Positions 39,939 through 51,679 of a DNA stretch of 64,000 nucleotides are shown here, in pieces. Origin of the DNA: Setoptus koraiensis (lineage: Eukaryota; Arthropoda); NCBI GenBank assembly GCA_048013815.1, contig CM106586.1, positions 10,726,001 through 10,790,000 of the forward strand, in the 5' to 3' direction. The notes beneath the pieces were generated by a model. It saw nothing but the letters and a program-made list of their open reading frames with translations, ran no database searches and had not been told where the DNA came from. The position numbers were made by a program, and so were the translations under genes. Each line of letters starts with the position of its first letter. Within the stretch, counting starts at the first letter, position 1.

Positions 39939-41294
39939 ATCACCTGAAACCGTTGCAGCTTTTGCTCATGAGGGGCTCTAGACGCTGGTTGCCGACGAAC
40001 GTTTGGAGCTTTCAGCTTGGGTGAGTTCCTAGTTCCTATTTGGTTCCTCCTTGGTTGCACTTTGGTTCCAGTGCCTAAATGGGGTGCACAAATATGGTGC
40101 ATATCTATAATGTTGTGATCAGTTGATCAAGTCCATCTGATAATGCCAAGACGTATGGAGATGGCATTGATAATGGGCCTGCGATCTTCACTAGTTTGCA
40201 ATGTGTAACTTACGAGCTGCACCACTCATGAACCACGTGTACCAATGTAAAAGCGACATAGAATTGCTTAGATTGCATCTATGGCGATGCTGTTAGCGTG
40301 TAAACAAACACAAGATCAGCTGCTTGATAATGTCGTGAAACATTGATTGTACCGTGTCCACTTTTACTTTTTGTACACACCGGCTATACAACTTGCCAGC
40401 ATATCTTGTCATGAGTTCATTTTGCACTTGTCGGGCGACTACTCGAGTGCAACGCGACGATGGGAATATTCATTGGGTTGTGCTGGTGTTCTGCTAGTCA
40501 GACTGGCGAGTGTCGACAAGTTCGTGTGACATTTGAAAGTGAGCTATCAATTGGGTTAGTGCTCGATTAATAAGTTGATGGTTATTGTTTCACTATCGTC
40601 CTAATGTTCATTTGTGTGCCCATAGAGTTGCCTATCAGCGATTGAGCGTTACAATTTTTGTCGGCTACTGGGGGGGTCGATCCATAAAACACTGTGCGCC
40701 GGAGTGCTTGCCGCTAGCGCATTCGACAATACACGATAACACTCTCGCGATAAACTAAACACACACGGACAACGTAATCTGTCGTTGTTATTTAACAGAT
40801 TAGTGTTTTAAGTTATGTAACACAACCACTATAACAAGTAGACATGAGTTAACGTGTAATTTAAAAACATAATGATATTATAGTTAGCGCTTGTCGACAG
40901 GTTGTGTGTCGTTTGCGTCGCCGTGTCTGTAACAACACACAACACAACCAACAGTGTAATTACGCAATCAGCTGTTCACTTGTTGTGCGTTATTTCGTTG
41001 TTGTTGCCTGACAGTGTGTAGGTAAGCGTTGGATTTTTGTGGATTATATACCAGGTTTCAGGTTTTTTTTTTATTTACTGCTATTATTATCACAAGAGAG
41101 TGAGAGAAACAAGTGCACTACGTTTTAGATTTGGTACTATAGAAAGTGAGTGTGTTATCCCCGTAATTCTACTTGAGTGAGTGTGTCGTTCGTTCACTTT
41201 CTTTCGTCGTCAAAAGCATTTGTGAGAGTGAGTTGGTTACAAAGACACACAAGCTAGCAGGCAGTCGGGCAGACACACAGACACACACACAGTC
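39939..41294. other. divergent promoter region of MFSD6-like and SLC41 genes
   Basis: About 1.35 kb between divergent start codons. It contains repeated GTTCC/TGGTTCC units near 40030-40075, long stretches rich in GTTGT and CAACA, and a T-rich tract at 41066-41080. It should hold both promoters and 5' UTRs. No coding exon is recognised. Confidence 0.45.
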
Positions 41295-43337
41295 ATGATA
41301 CCATCAGATGATGATTTGACAAACAAACATGTCACAAACGATGATGATATAAATACAGTTACGTTGAATTTAGATCACGGCCAGGACTTAATTTATTGCG
41401 AGCCGCAAACCGCTAATAACAGTGCTCAGGCGTCATCTCAAGGCCATCAGCTGCTGCCAACGTCGCAGTTACAATCGTCATCATCATCATCAACAAAAAC
41501 AAAAACACAAATATCCACTCCGTCGGAAAATTCTAAACAAGGGGGCGCCCCAACAATTGCAGCCAACAACAAGGACAAAAAAGATGGCGCAGGACTGAGA
41601 TTGAGACGGCCTGCAACCAGATCACTATTACAGCATTGTGAGTCGCATGAAGGCGCCCCGTCGCAAACTATGACCAATATAGTTGACTATGAGCCGGATA
41701 ACGATGACACAGAAAGAGAGGAACGGGCTGCGGATAGCACCGAAACGGAGGATTACGACGACGAGCATGAAAGTTTGTGCTCGCCAAAACAAAGATTGAT
41801 ATTGGAATCGTCGTGTGAACAACAATACAATTACAGTACAACAACTGGCAGTAATAAGAGGAGTCGTAAGCAGGGGCGAAAACACACAAAAAGTGCATCG
41901 CCATCAAACAAACATCAACAATTGGCCACTCATAATAGTAATAGCAAAAAACATTTGCTTAAATGTTTGGTGGCTAATTCATCTACGGCGCTTCTAGAGG
42001 ACGTTCCATTGTCTGGCGATTCATTCGATGATACCAGCAGCATTGGCATTTTGTCGTTATGTCACAGTCCGGAGGAGTCAAGTCTTCAGACAGCCACACA
42101 AATATTTGTACCGTTTATCATAGCTGGTTGTGGCACTGTTGGGGCCGGCATGGTTCTCGACAATGTTCAACATTGGGATGTATTTAAGCATATAGACGAA
42201 ATTTACATACTATTACCGGCACTATTGGGCCTAAAAGGCAATCTGGAGATGACTCTCGCCTCGCGATTGTCTACGCATGCCAATTTGGGCGACATGAATT
42301 CTCGAGAAAGACGTCTGATGATAGCCACGGGAAATATCGCTTTAACACAATGTCAGGCAACTATTGTCAGCCTACTGGCCTGTATATTGGCATTTACTAT
42401 TAATTTCATTTACACTGGCTCCATTGATATCAACAATATCATATTAATTACAGCAGCGGCACTATTAACAGCCGCCATAGCCAGTTTACTATTGGGACTT
42501 TTGATGATTATGGTGGTGTTTGTGGCACAAGCGTATAATATAAATCCAGACAATATAGCCACGCCAATAGCGGCCTCACTTGGCGATCTTATCACATTGT
42601 CCTTGTACGCCTTTCTCACAAATTCATTCTACACAGTCTCAATGAGCTCGACTCAACTGGACTGGTTTAGCATATCAATTATCTTCATATTTATTCTATT
42701 AATACCAGTCTGGGCGACAATAACACGTACAAACAAATTTACACGCGATGTCTTGTACAATGGATGGACACCAATACTGGCAGCCATGATTATAAGTAGC
42801 ATCAGTGGCGTTATACTAAATTTTGCCGTGTCAAGATTCACTGGCATAGCGGTCTTTCATCCGGTCATTTGTGGCGTTGGTGGCAATCTAGTCGCTGTTC
42901 AAGCTAGCAGATTATCAACAGATTTACACAAATCTAGTCCGCTTGGAATGTTGCCGGTAGGTGAAACTACTCAATACAATCCATTAACTGTGATATTCGG
43001 TAAAAACTCCAATGCAAAAACATCAAGACTGTTGATGGCAATGGCTATACCGGGACATCTATTTTTTGCCTTCATAATAGCCACCTTTGAATCAGGACAC
43101 ATGAAAATAACAAGCTCATTCCTTCTGATTTATTCGTTTGCGGCTGAACTCCAGATAGTTATCCTATTGTATCTCGCCTACATACTGACAAGATTTATGT
43201 GGTGCAAATCCATTGATCCTGACAACTCTTCCATTCCGTATCTGACAGCATTCGGTGATTTCTTCGGTACCACATTCTTATCATGCGCCTTTATGTTATT
43301 ACATGTCATTCACGGTAACGAAATGATAAGGACGTGA
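41295..43337 (+). CDS. solute carrier family 41 Mg2+ transporter (MgtE type)
   Basis: Plasma or organelle membrane Mg2+ carrier of 680 aa in one exon. Residues 1-260 are cytosolic, acidic and Ser/Gln-rich without a predicted fold. The membrane part has the two MgtE repeats of animal SLC41. The first contains LPALLGLKGNLEMTLASRLSTHANLGDM (given in part) followed by helices. The second contains HPVICGVGGNLVAVQASRLST and SSPLGMLP. The paired G-x-GGN/KGN...ASRLST signatures are diagnostic of the pore halves. About ten hydrophobic segments follow the expected order. The ATG is supported by upstream stops and a CA-rich leader. AATAAA lies 4 nt past the stop. Paralogue (SLC41A1/2/3) cannot be assigned. 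Confidence 0.93.
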   Translation: MIPSDDDLTNKHVTNDDDINTVTLNLDHGQDLIYCEPQTANNSAQASSQGHQLLPTSQLQSSSSSSTKTKTQISTPSENSKQGGAPTIAANNKDKKDGAGLRLRRPATRSLLQHCESHEGAPSQTMTNIVDYEPDNDDTEREERAADSTETEDYDDEHESLCSPKQRLILESSCEQQYNYSTTTGSNKRSRKQGRKHTKSASPSNKHQQLATHNSNSKKHLLKCLVANSSTALLEDVPLSGDSFDDTSSIGILSLCHSPEESSLQTATQIFVPFIIAGCGTVGAGMVLDNVQHWDVFKHIDEIYILLPALLGLKGNLEMTLASRLSTHANLGDMNSRERRLMIATGNIALTQCQATIVSLLACILAFTINFIYTGSIDINNIILITAAALLTAAIASLLLGLLMIMVVFVAQAYNINPDNIATPIAASLGDLITLSLYAFLTNSFYTVSMSSTQLDWFSISIIFIFILLIPVWATITRTNKFTRDVLYNGWTPILAAMIISSISGVILNFAVSRFTGIAVFHPVICGVGGNLVAVQASRLSTDLHKSSPLGMLPVGETTQYNPLTVIFGKNSNAKTSRLLMAMAIPGHLFFAFIIATFESGHMKITSSFLLIYSFAAELQIVILLYLAYILTRFMWCKSIDPDNSSIPYLTAFGDFFGTTFLSCAFMLLHVIHGNEMIRT

Positions 43338-43340
43338 CAA

Positions 43341-43346
43341 AATAAA
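43341..43346 (+). terminator. poly(A) signal of the SLC41 gene
   Basis: AATAAA 4 nt after the TGA stop, giving an unusually short 3' UTR. Confidence 0.55.
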
Positions 43347-44169
43347 GAAAAACTAAATTCTATATATAATTTGTACACAATTGTGTCGTAGATTGATTGT
43401 TTGCCTTTTCATTGTTTTGCCGAAAGGTACTTTCGTCGCCTTTCTTAATGAGTTGTGACCAAAGCGTCTGGACATCGACTATACCCAAGTATAGCCAGAT
43501 TATCAACAAACTTGTTAACAATTAATCAAGCTGATGGTGGAAAATCGTACTGAAATATCCGAGCTGTCCCAATAATGCGAGGCAACCAGTATTCCATGTT
43601 TTCCGGTTCAGTTTTGAGAGGCAAGATAAAATAAAGTTTCTAATTTTATTGCACAAACTATACAAAAATCGGATTTGAGAGTAGTGTTTTCTTTCTGCTC
43701 TCGATCATGGGAGTCCAAAAAAGCTACAGTTTGTAGGACAGAGGCACTATCATTAGCATCATGGTGCCAGGTCACAGGTGAGTTGATCAATATGAAGACA
43801 CATTTATTCTGCTACCTATCCATCGGCACTCTTCTGCATGATGCTATAGTATTTCATTCTGCAGCATGATAAAATGGGGTAAACAGTCAAAAAGTTAATT
43901 AATACGAATTGTATGGATGAGCTATCAGTATTAAACTATTTTTAAACTATTTGAGCCATGGATTGTTATGATTACTTACATTCAACTTGATTTCAAATAT
44001 CTAAGAGAGGATTTTTCGTATAGTGAACTTAGACGCTACCTAGCATTGTAAAAAAACTTGATTCATTGCACTGTTACATAAATTATTATCATAATTATTA
44101 GTTATTGATTAATTGATGCAAGGTCGATTTATTTTCTAACAGACGGATAATCGCTAGAAACAATATAGG
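43347..44169. other. intergenic region, no supported gene
   Basis: About 820 bases of AT-rich DNA. ORFs on both strands at 43608-43870 mirror each other and lack motifs. Confidence 0.45.
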
Positions 44170-44583
44170 ATGTTCTATTCAAAATTGTTCATCATTTGCT
44201 TGATGGTCTCATTCTTGTTCGGTCTTCAATTGGCTCGGCGTAACGAAACTAACAAGCTCATGGGCAAGGACGCAGAAAGTACCTTGATCTTTAATGGGGT
44301 GCGGAAACAACTGGATCGAATCTATTTAGACGAACACTTCAAAAGAGTTACGTTTGCAGATGTTGTTTCGTATATAAAACGACCTAAATCCCTTGACATC
44401 AACTACTACATCAAGGCCAAGGTTGTTCTGTATGATCATATGCTTGACAAAGTTGACTACATTCATCTTGAAATTGTGTATCCTCATGCAAAAATAACGA
44501 AATATGTTCCCAACAAATGTAAAACGGACAAGCTTGACATCGAGGAGATAGAGACAACAGGACAGATACCGCTCAAGGGGTGA
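44170..44583 (+). CDS. small secreted protein of unknown family
   Basis: A 137-aa single-exon ORF. Residues 1-22 form a clean signal peptide (FIICLMVSFLFGLQLA). The mature part is basic, with Arg/Lys-rich and beta-prone segments (YYIKAKVVLYDHML, YIHLEIVYPHAKI) and only one visible Cys (NKCKTD), so a disulfide-rich toxin or defensin fold is unlikely. The alternating strands loosely suggest a cystatin-like fold, but the QxVxG loop is absent. AATAAA at 44675-44680, 92 nt past the stop, supports a real transcript. I do not recognise the family. Confidence 0.6.
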   Translation: MFYSKLFIICLMVSFLFGLQLARRNETNKLMGKDAESTLIFNGVRKQLDRIYLDEHFKRVTFADVVSYIKRPKSLDINYYIKAKVVLYDHMLDKVDYIHLEIVYPHAKITKYVPNKCKTDKLDIEEIETTGQIPLKG

Positions 44584-44674
44584 TATTAACGGGACAAGTG
44601 AATGTTGCACCATCAATCAACAGATCTCCATCATGCCATTGGAACTTTAGAGTGTGTCCCTAGCCTGACAATCA

Positions 44675-44680
44675 AATAAA
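44675..44680 (+). terminator. poly(A) signal of the small secreted protein gene
   Basis: AATAAA 92 nt downstream of the stop codon. Confidence 0.5.
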
Positions 44681-45773
44681 TAGGTGAACTGAAAATGAAT
44701 CAGTGACAACCATTGATAGATTTGAACGTGTTTGAAACTCTCACCGGCCCTACATCGGATTGCAATCTCGAATTGTTTTCTTTTCTTGAATGTAAAGATT
44801 GTCTGGCAGATATCGTGACTATGTTTTCGATTCCGACAGAGGCGTCCATAGAAGAACCTGATTCAGCTTGTAGTCAGCACTGGTTCTTAAAAAAACCAAA
44901 GTATTAGTGATGACTGGGCGCATATTTTCAAATATTATGTCCTCTAGATAGTTTCGCCGGTGTTTGGTTTGTTGTGTTCATTGACCCGACAATCAACGGA
45001 CGAGTATAATGTCATCTAGCAGGATAGAAAATGCGGTTAGAACTCTTTAATATTGGTTTCAATGTGATTGTACGCTGCGTATTCATTAATATATTAACTT
45101 TTCTTCAGCTCAACTAAATCGCGTCTCTCGAAGAAAACAGCCCGCTTTACGCTGATATGGCAAAGATTTTTCCAACAGAAATGTGTCTTTTCGGCCTAGT
45201 GCTGAAGACAAGCGACTACATTTGCCATGTTACTAGATATACAGATGACTCGTAACTAACTCTGGCATGCTACTGGTATTGATGCCCATAATAATATTGT
45301 TTATCAAGATGTTGAAATTGATAAATTCTTTAGGCGCTCCGATCAATTGTCTAATTTTCAGTCATCTTATGTATAACGTGATAAAATTTCTGTGATCGGC
45401 GTCTCTTGTTTACTTGCTCCACAGTTCCGAGTTGAGACATTCAAAAAACTCTCTACAACTATCACACTAACCAGAGGAAAACACATTTGTCATGAGTAAT
45501 GTATACTGTTTCAATTAATCATCAAGTTTATAAGATTTTGTAGATTCAAAGTGAGCTTAGATGCTTCAAAATGATACGCTGATCACCATTGCATCAATTC
45601 ATTCCTCATCTGTTATTCAGATCAAAATTACCAACCTAGCAACGTTCCTCGCTCGATTCGACACGCCCGATACAGTCCCCGATTAGTTATTTGGCTAGCC
45701 CAAGAACGATTCGACTCTTCGCAAATTAGAACTAATCGTTTACAATCTCGCACTAACAGCTGTAGTCTTTGCA
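44681..45773. other. intergenic region, no supported gene
   Basis: About 1.1 kb AT-rich. An ORF at 44713-44907 (64 aa) has no signal peptide, motif or splice partner and is not called. The last 100 bases should hold the promoter of the CUB-domain gene. Confidence 0.4.
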
Positions 45774-47819
45774 ATGTCCAATCTAGTCGCGACCATTCTT
45801 TACTTTTGCCTGATAGTGGCAACAATTCACCATGCTCACGCCCAAAATACTGTTCTCTGCGACTTTCAGCCAGCCAATGCGATTCCATTGAAAGAAACTC
45901 GAGGCACCCTTGTCATCAATCCAATAATTACGTCCAACTCAACATGTGCCTGGTTCTCGTCGAAATCACCACTTCTGCTGCATTTTAGGACCATCAAGCT
46001 GGATATTGATGACAAAATAGTGATCGTGTCGCCGTCATTAAACACAACCAAGGAAATAAATGAGGCATTCGGACTGGTCGCAATAGAAGAAGGCGATTGG
46101 AGAGTAGAGGCACATTTTGGTTCGAGTCATACAGAACGTCATCTAGATATTGGATACAGTAAAGATCTTGAGCTGAATCTAGATGTTTCTCAAGTCGACT
46201 ATCTGCTCATTAATAGATTAATAGGTTCGGGTGCTAAGAATCTAACATTCAATATAAATATGCAGCAGCCGTCTACTACTCATAACACACTTCTACAGAT
46301 AGAACCACAAAGAGATGCGAATTTGTTGACGGTTAACTCATCCGCACATCAGTTAAACAAGGCTGGATTTATTTACGGTGAAGGGAATCTACGAATTACG
46401 GTTCGCCCACAACATAATTATTTTTTTCTGACAGCAAAAAGCGTACTCAAGGCATGTTCTTCAAGTGCTATAGATCCGCTTGATCTAAAGCTCTTGTTAT
46501 CTTGCGGCTCCTCTTACGCTAGTTATGGCACTAACTACTATCTAGACGGTCCTTGCAAATGCGCCAAACTGCTGACGATGAGTGACCCTGAAGCATCTTT
46601 TCAAGTGGATTTCTCCTCATTCAAAGATGAGTATTTCAAGCGAGGCGACAAATTCATATTGGCAGATTCAAGCAGTCAAACAATTGTTGACAAAGAAGGG
46701 GCAATCAATTATGAAAATAGAAAACTCACCTTCAGAGGAGATGAACTTGTCATTTTCTATGAGAGAGAACCAGGATATAAGACCAACAGTCTGGAAGTAA
46801 ATAGAATATTGTTCTTGGAAGATCAACAGGCAGGTGTCATAAGGAAAACAACCATGAAATCGTTGAAATACATCACCTACACCTTTATGGCTCAACCAAA
46901 TCCATCCTTGCTTTTGGGATACCCTCTGCCACATCAAGTGTCAATGAAAATCTTCGCTAATAACGTGTGGTAAGTTGAAATGATTCGCCTCGGAATTTTG
47001 TTGGCATTTTAATGGTTTGAGGCCACATTCCCTCCTGTTTGAAGTGAAAAACAGTTTTCCGTAGGTCACGGTCCGCGCACTCAACATAGAAATTGACCAC
47101 TCGCTCTCTCACTGTCTCTTCTTTTGAGGTCATTTTTATCACATAAATATTCACTCTAATTATAAATATATCACATCAATCTCTCAATCATCTCCACACG
47201 TGTTCAAAAATGTGTCACATGGCCATATACGCACAATCATATGTGAAGCACACACAAAAAAACAAAAGCGAATCATTTCAACTTACCACACGTTACTAAT
47301 TTGGGCAAGCCATTAGCAACTTTCAAAGAGAATGAGGCTTTACCACCGATTATCTCTTTGGGCTACAACAAGACATTGGTCGTCGAGTTCAGTTCGCGCG
47401 ATGGAAATGCATTGACCAAGCTACCTGACTATCAGTTTCAAACACTGAACAATTCTTGCAACAAATTGTCTACTGGCCAATTCGACTATTTTTCCATAAA
47501 TAATATCACTCACAGAGAGTGCATCTGGCTCATCAGTCCCTCTCAACATCCTACCGGAACTTCCTTGGTTTTGTCGTTGGACAAGTTTGAGTTTCAAAAC
47601 GAGGCTGATTGTATCCAAGTAGTGAAATTGTCATCTCTTGGTGAAGAAGAGGTAATAGCTGAGCCTTGTGGTAAGCGCAGTATGAATCAGCCAGCTAAAG
47701 TTCTTTTGGATAAGAACTTTAAATATTACGTCCGGCTCACAAAAGACCACCGCACACCATCACTGTCGTTTGAATCGAGTTATTCTTTTGAAATGTCGTC
47801 TGCGAGTGCCAACAGATAG
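45774..47819 (+). CDS. secreted CUB-domain protein, frame interrupted by a TIR element
   Basis: Extracellular protein with signal peptide (residues 1-23, NLVATILYFCLIVATIHHAHA) and CUB-like beta-sandwich regions: the N-terminal block has paired Cys in CDFQPAN...STCAWF, and the C-terminal block (CNKLS...HRECIWLISPS...CIQVVKL...AEPCGK) is a recognisable CUB domain. The ORF from 45774 stops at 46971-46973, inside a 335-bp TIR element at 46961-47295. Removing the element and one CTAA target copy (46961-47299) joins codon 395 directly to the frame at 47301 with no change, giving 568 aa. The element carries a GTAAGT donor at 46970; splicing to the AG at 47247-47248 would also stay open with 20 extra codons. 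So the gene is either intron-interrupted by the element or disrupted by it. Confidence 0.75.
46961..47295. mobile_element. MITE-like element, 28-bp perfect TIRs, 4-bp target duplication
   Basis: Bases 46961-46988 and 47268-47295 are perfect 28-bp inverted repeats (outer end TAACGTGTGG). They are flanked by CTAA at 46957-46960 and 47296-47299, a clean 4-bp target-site duplication. The 279-bp interior has no ORF, as in non-autonomous DNA transposons. A 4-bp duplication does not fit Tc1/mariner (TA), hAT (8) or typical Harbinger (3); superfamilies with 4-bp duplications include Sola, Ginger and Kolobok/piggyBac (the last two use TTAA). Family is not assigned. The left TIR contains a consensus GTAAGT splice donor. 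Confidence 0.85.
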
Positions 47820-48889
47820 GGCAATCAAGATTGTAGCGATCTTCATTAGTCTTGCGCATAAGTATTGCCAAATTATCTGATCTTTGAGTTGTATCAGCCA
47901 ATTAAACAGTATGGAATGGCTATGTTTTCCAATAATATTGTCTCGTGTTTACAGTACCTAGATTGATGTCTCTGCATCAGAAGCTGACAAATAAACAAAT
48001 AATGCCATTCGTAGCATCTAACTATAATTTGTTGTAAAACTATCATCTTGATGTTGCTTTCATTGTGGTAGAAGCTATTTTGCTGGTGCTTCACTACATT
48101 GAGCGTTAAGAAATCGTGAATGTCATGAATTCAAACTGGTATCTACGATGATTAGTTTGATGCAGGCAATTGAATTAACGGAAACATCTTAGCGCCGGGC
48201 TAATCTAGGTTGTAATTCTCACGTTTGTGTAAATTTTCAGCCACTGTGAACAATGTCATTAATTGCTTTCTATCACCATCTCGATCAGGTTTTGAACCAA
48301 AGTTAGGGTTCGCTCACTGGCTAATGAAGAACTGTCTGGACAAAGCCGATTCCGCGTCTGTATGTGATGAAAGAGCTAAAGAGCTCACATAACAACAACT
48401 CGCAACACAGTCATTTTGCGTAAATTCCAGGGAATGCCCCATGAGAATTTTGATGGATTTTAGAAGCCCCTAAAGCTAACTGCAAGGGTTAGTTATGAGC
48501 TGAAATCATAACAGAGACATGCTGCCAGAACTCGATGCACCTCGGGTCCAAGATTTGCTTTATTTAACTCGGAAGACCTTGAGCTTGTATGAGCCATAGC
48601 CACTCAATGTGTGCTTCATATCTTCTATCTTTCATAGACTTACCTTTTATAGACTGACCGCCTTCGGTGTTCGACTTTGACCGTCCGATCATTGCAATCG
48701 TCTTTTTCCTCCGGCCGGTCATAAATTGCACCGGGGCGTGTTGCGCGCCTTCGTTTGATACAGGCAATAATTGCCTCTGTAATACAAAGTTTGTATTACG
48801 TTGAAGTTCGTGTCCGACAATTCATCATCACCGCATAGGTAATAATTGTCTCGGGTGACGGTTGGTTCTCCCACCTACGTTTTTAAATG
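47820..48889. other. intergenic, no supported gene
   Basis: AT-rich sequence, about 1.07 kb. 48660-48850 contains related TAATAATTGTCTC / CAATAATTGCCTC segments, perhaps a decayed repeat. No coding signal. Confidence 0.4.
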
Positions 48890-48985
48890 AATTCTAGTCA
48901 TGTGAGCGGAGGGCTAAGGGCGAAGCCCGGAACCCGAAGCGCTAGTCAACCCTACCCGAAGGGTTCTCAGCCAACCAAAGCCCAG
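48890..48985 (+). repeat. dispersed repeat family 2, partial copy
   Basis: It shares AGTCATGTGAGCGGAGGG, GGGCGAAGCCCG, ACCCGAAGCGCT and CAACCCTACCCGAAGGGTT with the fuller copies at 51370-51525 and 52998-53165, then diverges before the GTCGTCGC hairpin. Confidence 0.75.
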
Positions 48986-49892
48986 TCGGGTCCGACCAGT
49001 CCGACTGCCACAGCTCGACTGTGAGCTTGGCAGCTGACTGGAGAGTCGGGCTGACAAGGAATCCTACTTAGGTGTTGGACTCCTATAGGGCTGTGCTTAG
49101 CCTATCTGTTCTCGGCTGGTCGAGCTGAGCACAAATAGGCTAGTCATATACCCGTTTTTTCTCGTTTTTCTTCTTTACTCATACTAAAAATTAGCAACAC
49201 CAACATGTAAGTAAAAAAAGTAAGTTTTTAACTACCCCCACCCCCCACCAGATTGTTGACATTCAGTGTAGGTGTCTGACACAGTTGTAGAGGATTCATC
49301 ATTGCCTGTACATCATCATTATGAACTTGTTGAAGACAAAGACTAAACATTTTGTATAGACAACGATGCTCTCTATGACATTTTCTTCAGAACACTCAAG
49401 TTATCTACGCCCACTTACGGCAATTAGAATCATCTTGTCTCAATGACAATGTCTGGCGTAACAACATGTTTTAGATTAGCTGGTCAATTGAATGCCGATC
49501 TGAGAAAGTTAGCAGTCGACATGGTGCCTTTTGCGCGTTTACATTTCTTTATGCCAGGATTCTCCCTCTTGACATCAATGCGATGATGAGATCTGTTACA
49601 GTGCCCGAGCTTACCTAACAGATGTTTGACGCCATAAATATGTTGAATAACACGCGTAGCGTGTTGCGCCAACGGGTTAACGAAAATGTGTACAGTAAAG
49701 TGTCTCTAAATGTCGCTGTCCTCTAAACGTCGCTTCATATGGTTTCTCGCTTATTTTCGCCGATGATTTGCACTTTTGTGTGCGCCAAATTCGATTCCAC
49801 GTGGTTCAACAATAGTTTTGTTCTCTTAGGATGCGTGTTCTGGTGATGACTTGACAAAAATTCGATAATATTCCAAGATGGGTTGTTGTAGC

Positions 49893-50040
49893 GATCAGGT
49901 CCCCACTAAGATCTTGATGAAACTTCCGGTACAGGTCTTTTATAACCCCAATAAGTCGGAAAATTTGGTCCGGAAGTGCGGAAACTTCCGGTTCCGGTTT
50001 TATCTAAGGTTGGAGCTAGAGATCTGAAATTCACCAGAGA
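49893..50040 (+). repeat. dispersed hairpin repeat family 1, copy A
   Basis: Unit layout: GATCAGGTCCCCACT, GATGAAACTTC, then a hairpin CCGGAAGT-6nt-ACTTCCGG at 49970-49991, GTTCCGGTTTT, and a GAGATCTGAAATTC tail. Copies B-D follow the same order with substitutions. Confidence 0.8.
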
Positions 50041-50077
50041 GACGTTCCAGGCTACGGGTAGAGTGGGTGTTCTAGCG

Positions 50078-50225
50078 ATTAGGTCCCCACTCAGAATTCG
50101 ATGAAACTTCACACATGGGCCCCGTAGGGGCCCCATATCATAGAATGAGTAGACCGGAAGCCAGGGAACTTCCGGTTCCGGAGTTACCAAAAGATTGAGA
50201 TAGAGCTTTGAAAATTCATAATCGG
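50078..50225 (+). repeat. dispersed hairpin repeat family 1, copy B
   Basis: GATTAGGTCCCCACT, GATGAAACTTCACACA, a GGGGCCCC-type inverted segment, and the hairpin CCGGAAG...CTTCCGG at 50154-50175. Same orientation as copy A, 185 bp downstream. Confidence 0.8.
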
Positions 50226-50579
50226 ATAGATGACGCCTAGCGAAGCACGATGAAATCAAAATTAATCTTCTGCCACTTCCGGTTACCTAGATATAGCTGT
50301 TTAACGCATAAAGAGATGTGGCCGGGCCCTGTGCGGTGAGCGGACCCATTCTGTGCCTCGTGCGCTGTGAAGTATGTTTGGCGTGTACTTCTACAGTGTA
50401 TGCGTAGCGCTACAATAACTTTGTGTAGAGCGGTGCTAGAACACTGTTTATAAACTTTCTTATTGTACTAATGGGGTCTCCACCAGCTTGATACAAGACC
50501 AAGCAAACGTATACGATGACTACAACTAGAACTACTTCTATTGCAGCTAATATCATTCTATTCTTTGTGAGCTACGTCT

Positions 50580-51096
50580 CACAATATTGGGTTGTTCTGG
50601 TTTGGTTTTACTTTATACTTTTAATGAATATGTATATCAATACATTTAAACATATAATTTATAATTATAATTCACAATTACTCTCTTACAAATAACTGAG
50701 TCAGACTGGACTTTACTATTAACGAGTAAAACTGTCCAAAGTAACTGAACTCTAAAACGAATCTATCTTGGATGTTGGTCTTATCCAACCCAAAACTAGA
50801 CTGAATCTATCTTGGATGTTAATTGTTCTAAACCAAAATCAGACTGTCGATCCGGAGATCGGCTTGGTGTATTTATACTATTTCTCTCTGGCTTCTCGAT
50901 CTTTCTCCAGACTCTCTGTCTGAGATTCTGACTCATTGTCGATGATTCATCGGTCAGAGATCGATTACATAGTTTTGTTCGTCTTCACGCAGCCACTGCG
51001 TAGAAGTGTTTTCATGGTCAGGTATTGTGCTTGACGTACGTCAGACGAGTGACGTCAGCGTCCTTGAAAGAATGAATGTTACTCCTAAGAGTAACA
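50580..51096 (-). mobile_element. possible solo LTR (copia-like)
   Basis: Read on the minus strand, the segment begins with a perfect inverted repeat TGTTACTCTTAGGAGTAACA (51096-51077), contains TATAAAT at 50877-50871, and then shows two direct copies of CATCCAAGATAGATTC. This resembles an LTR with U3, promoter and R/U5. A copia coding fragment in the same orientation lies 0.8 kb away. The far boundary and target duplications were not found, so this is tentative. Confidence 0.35.
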
Positions 51097-51369
51097 GTTA
51101 GCGATATATGTATGATCGTGGTAATGGGCATAGCACTGGGGTATGATGTAAAAGGCACACGGGGTCGTGGTGAATATTCATCTAACTATAGAAGTATCCA
51201 CAGAGCATGAGCAGGCAACTGTTCTATAGCATAATGCAGGGTAGATGGAGCGTCTGGTCTCAACAGCGCGCTACATCCTGTATCCATGTCTGTTCCAGTC
51301 ATTTTATCCCTTGTTTCTTGTTATTTGCTTGTTGGTTCGTTCACTCTCCCCGCCTGCAGCTGTGTTTGG

Positions 51370-51525
51370 ATTGCAGTCATATGAGCGGAGGGCTGAGGGC
51401 GAAGCCCGAAACCCGAAGCGCTCATCAACCCTACCCGAAGGGTTCCCGTCGCACGCAGTCGTCGCGGGAGCGACGACGGAGATGTGACGGCCTCCAGAAT
51501 ACGAGGTCGCAGGCTGACTTCTCAG
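51370..51525 (+). repeat. dispersed repeat family 2, full copy
   Basis: Starts GGATTGCAGTCATATGAGCGG, has the ACCCGAAGGGT foldback, then a perfect 8-bp hairpin GTCGTCGC-GGGA-GCGACGAC at 51458-51477, and ends near ACGAGGTCGCAGGCTGACTTC. Near-identical to 52998-53165. Confidence 0.85.
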
Positions 51526-51679
51526 AACAATTGCAAACTCATCTTCGAGCGCTGCAAAGCATGAATTTCGCAACTTCAGGTCTTCTAATTGCTAAAATAT
51601 CGCTATATCTAAGAAACCGGAATTCAATCAGAGCTGAAAAATACGCCATCGTTATGGGCGTCATCTATTAGGTCATTCT

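Noticed and set aside
44713..44907. 64-codon ORF after the orphan secreted protein gene
   Set aside because: It starts downstream of that gene's poly(A) signal, has no signal peptide, motif or plausible splice partner, and is short enough to occur by chance.
51207..51671. 154-codon plus-strand ORF
   Set aside because: It runs through a family-2 repeat copy and adjacent repeat DNA, and no domain is visible.
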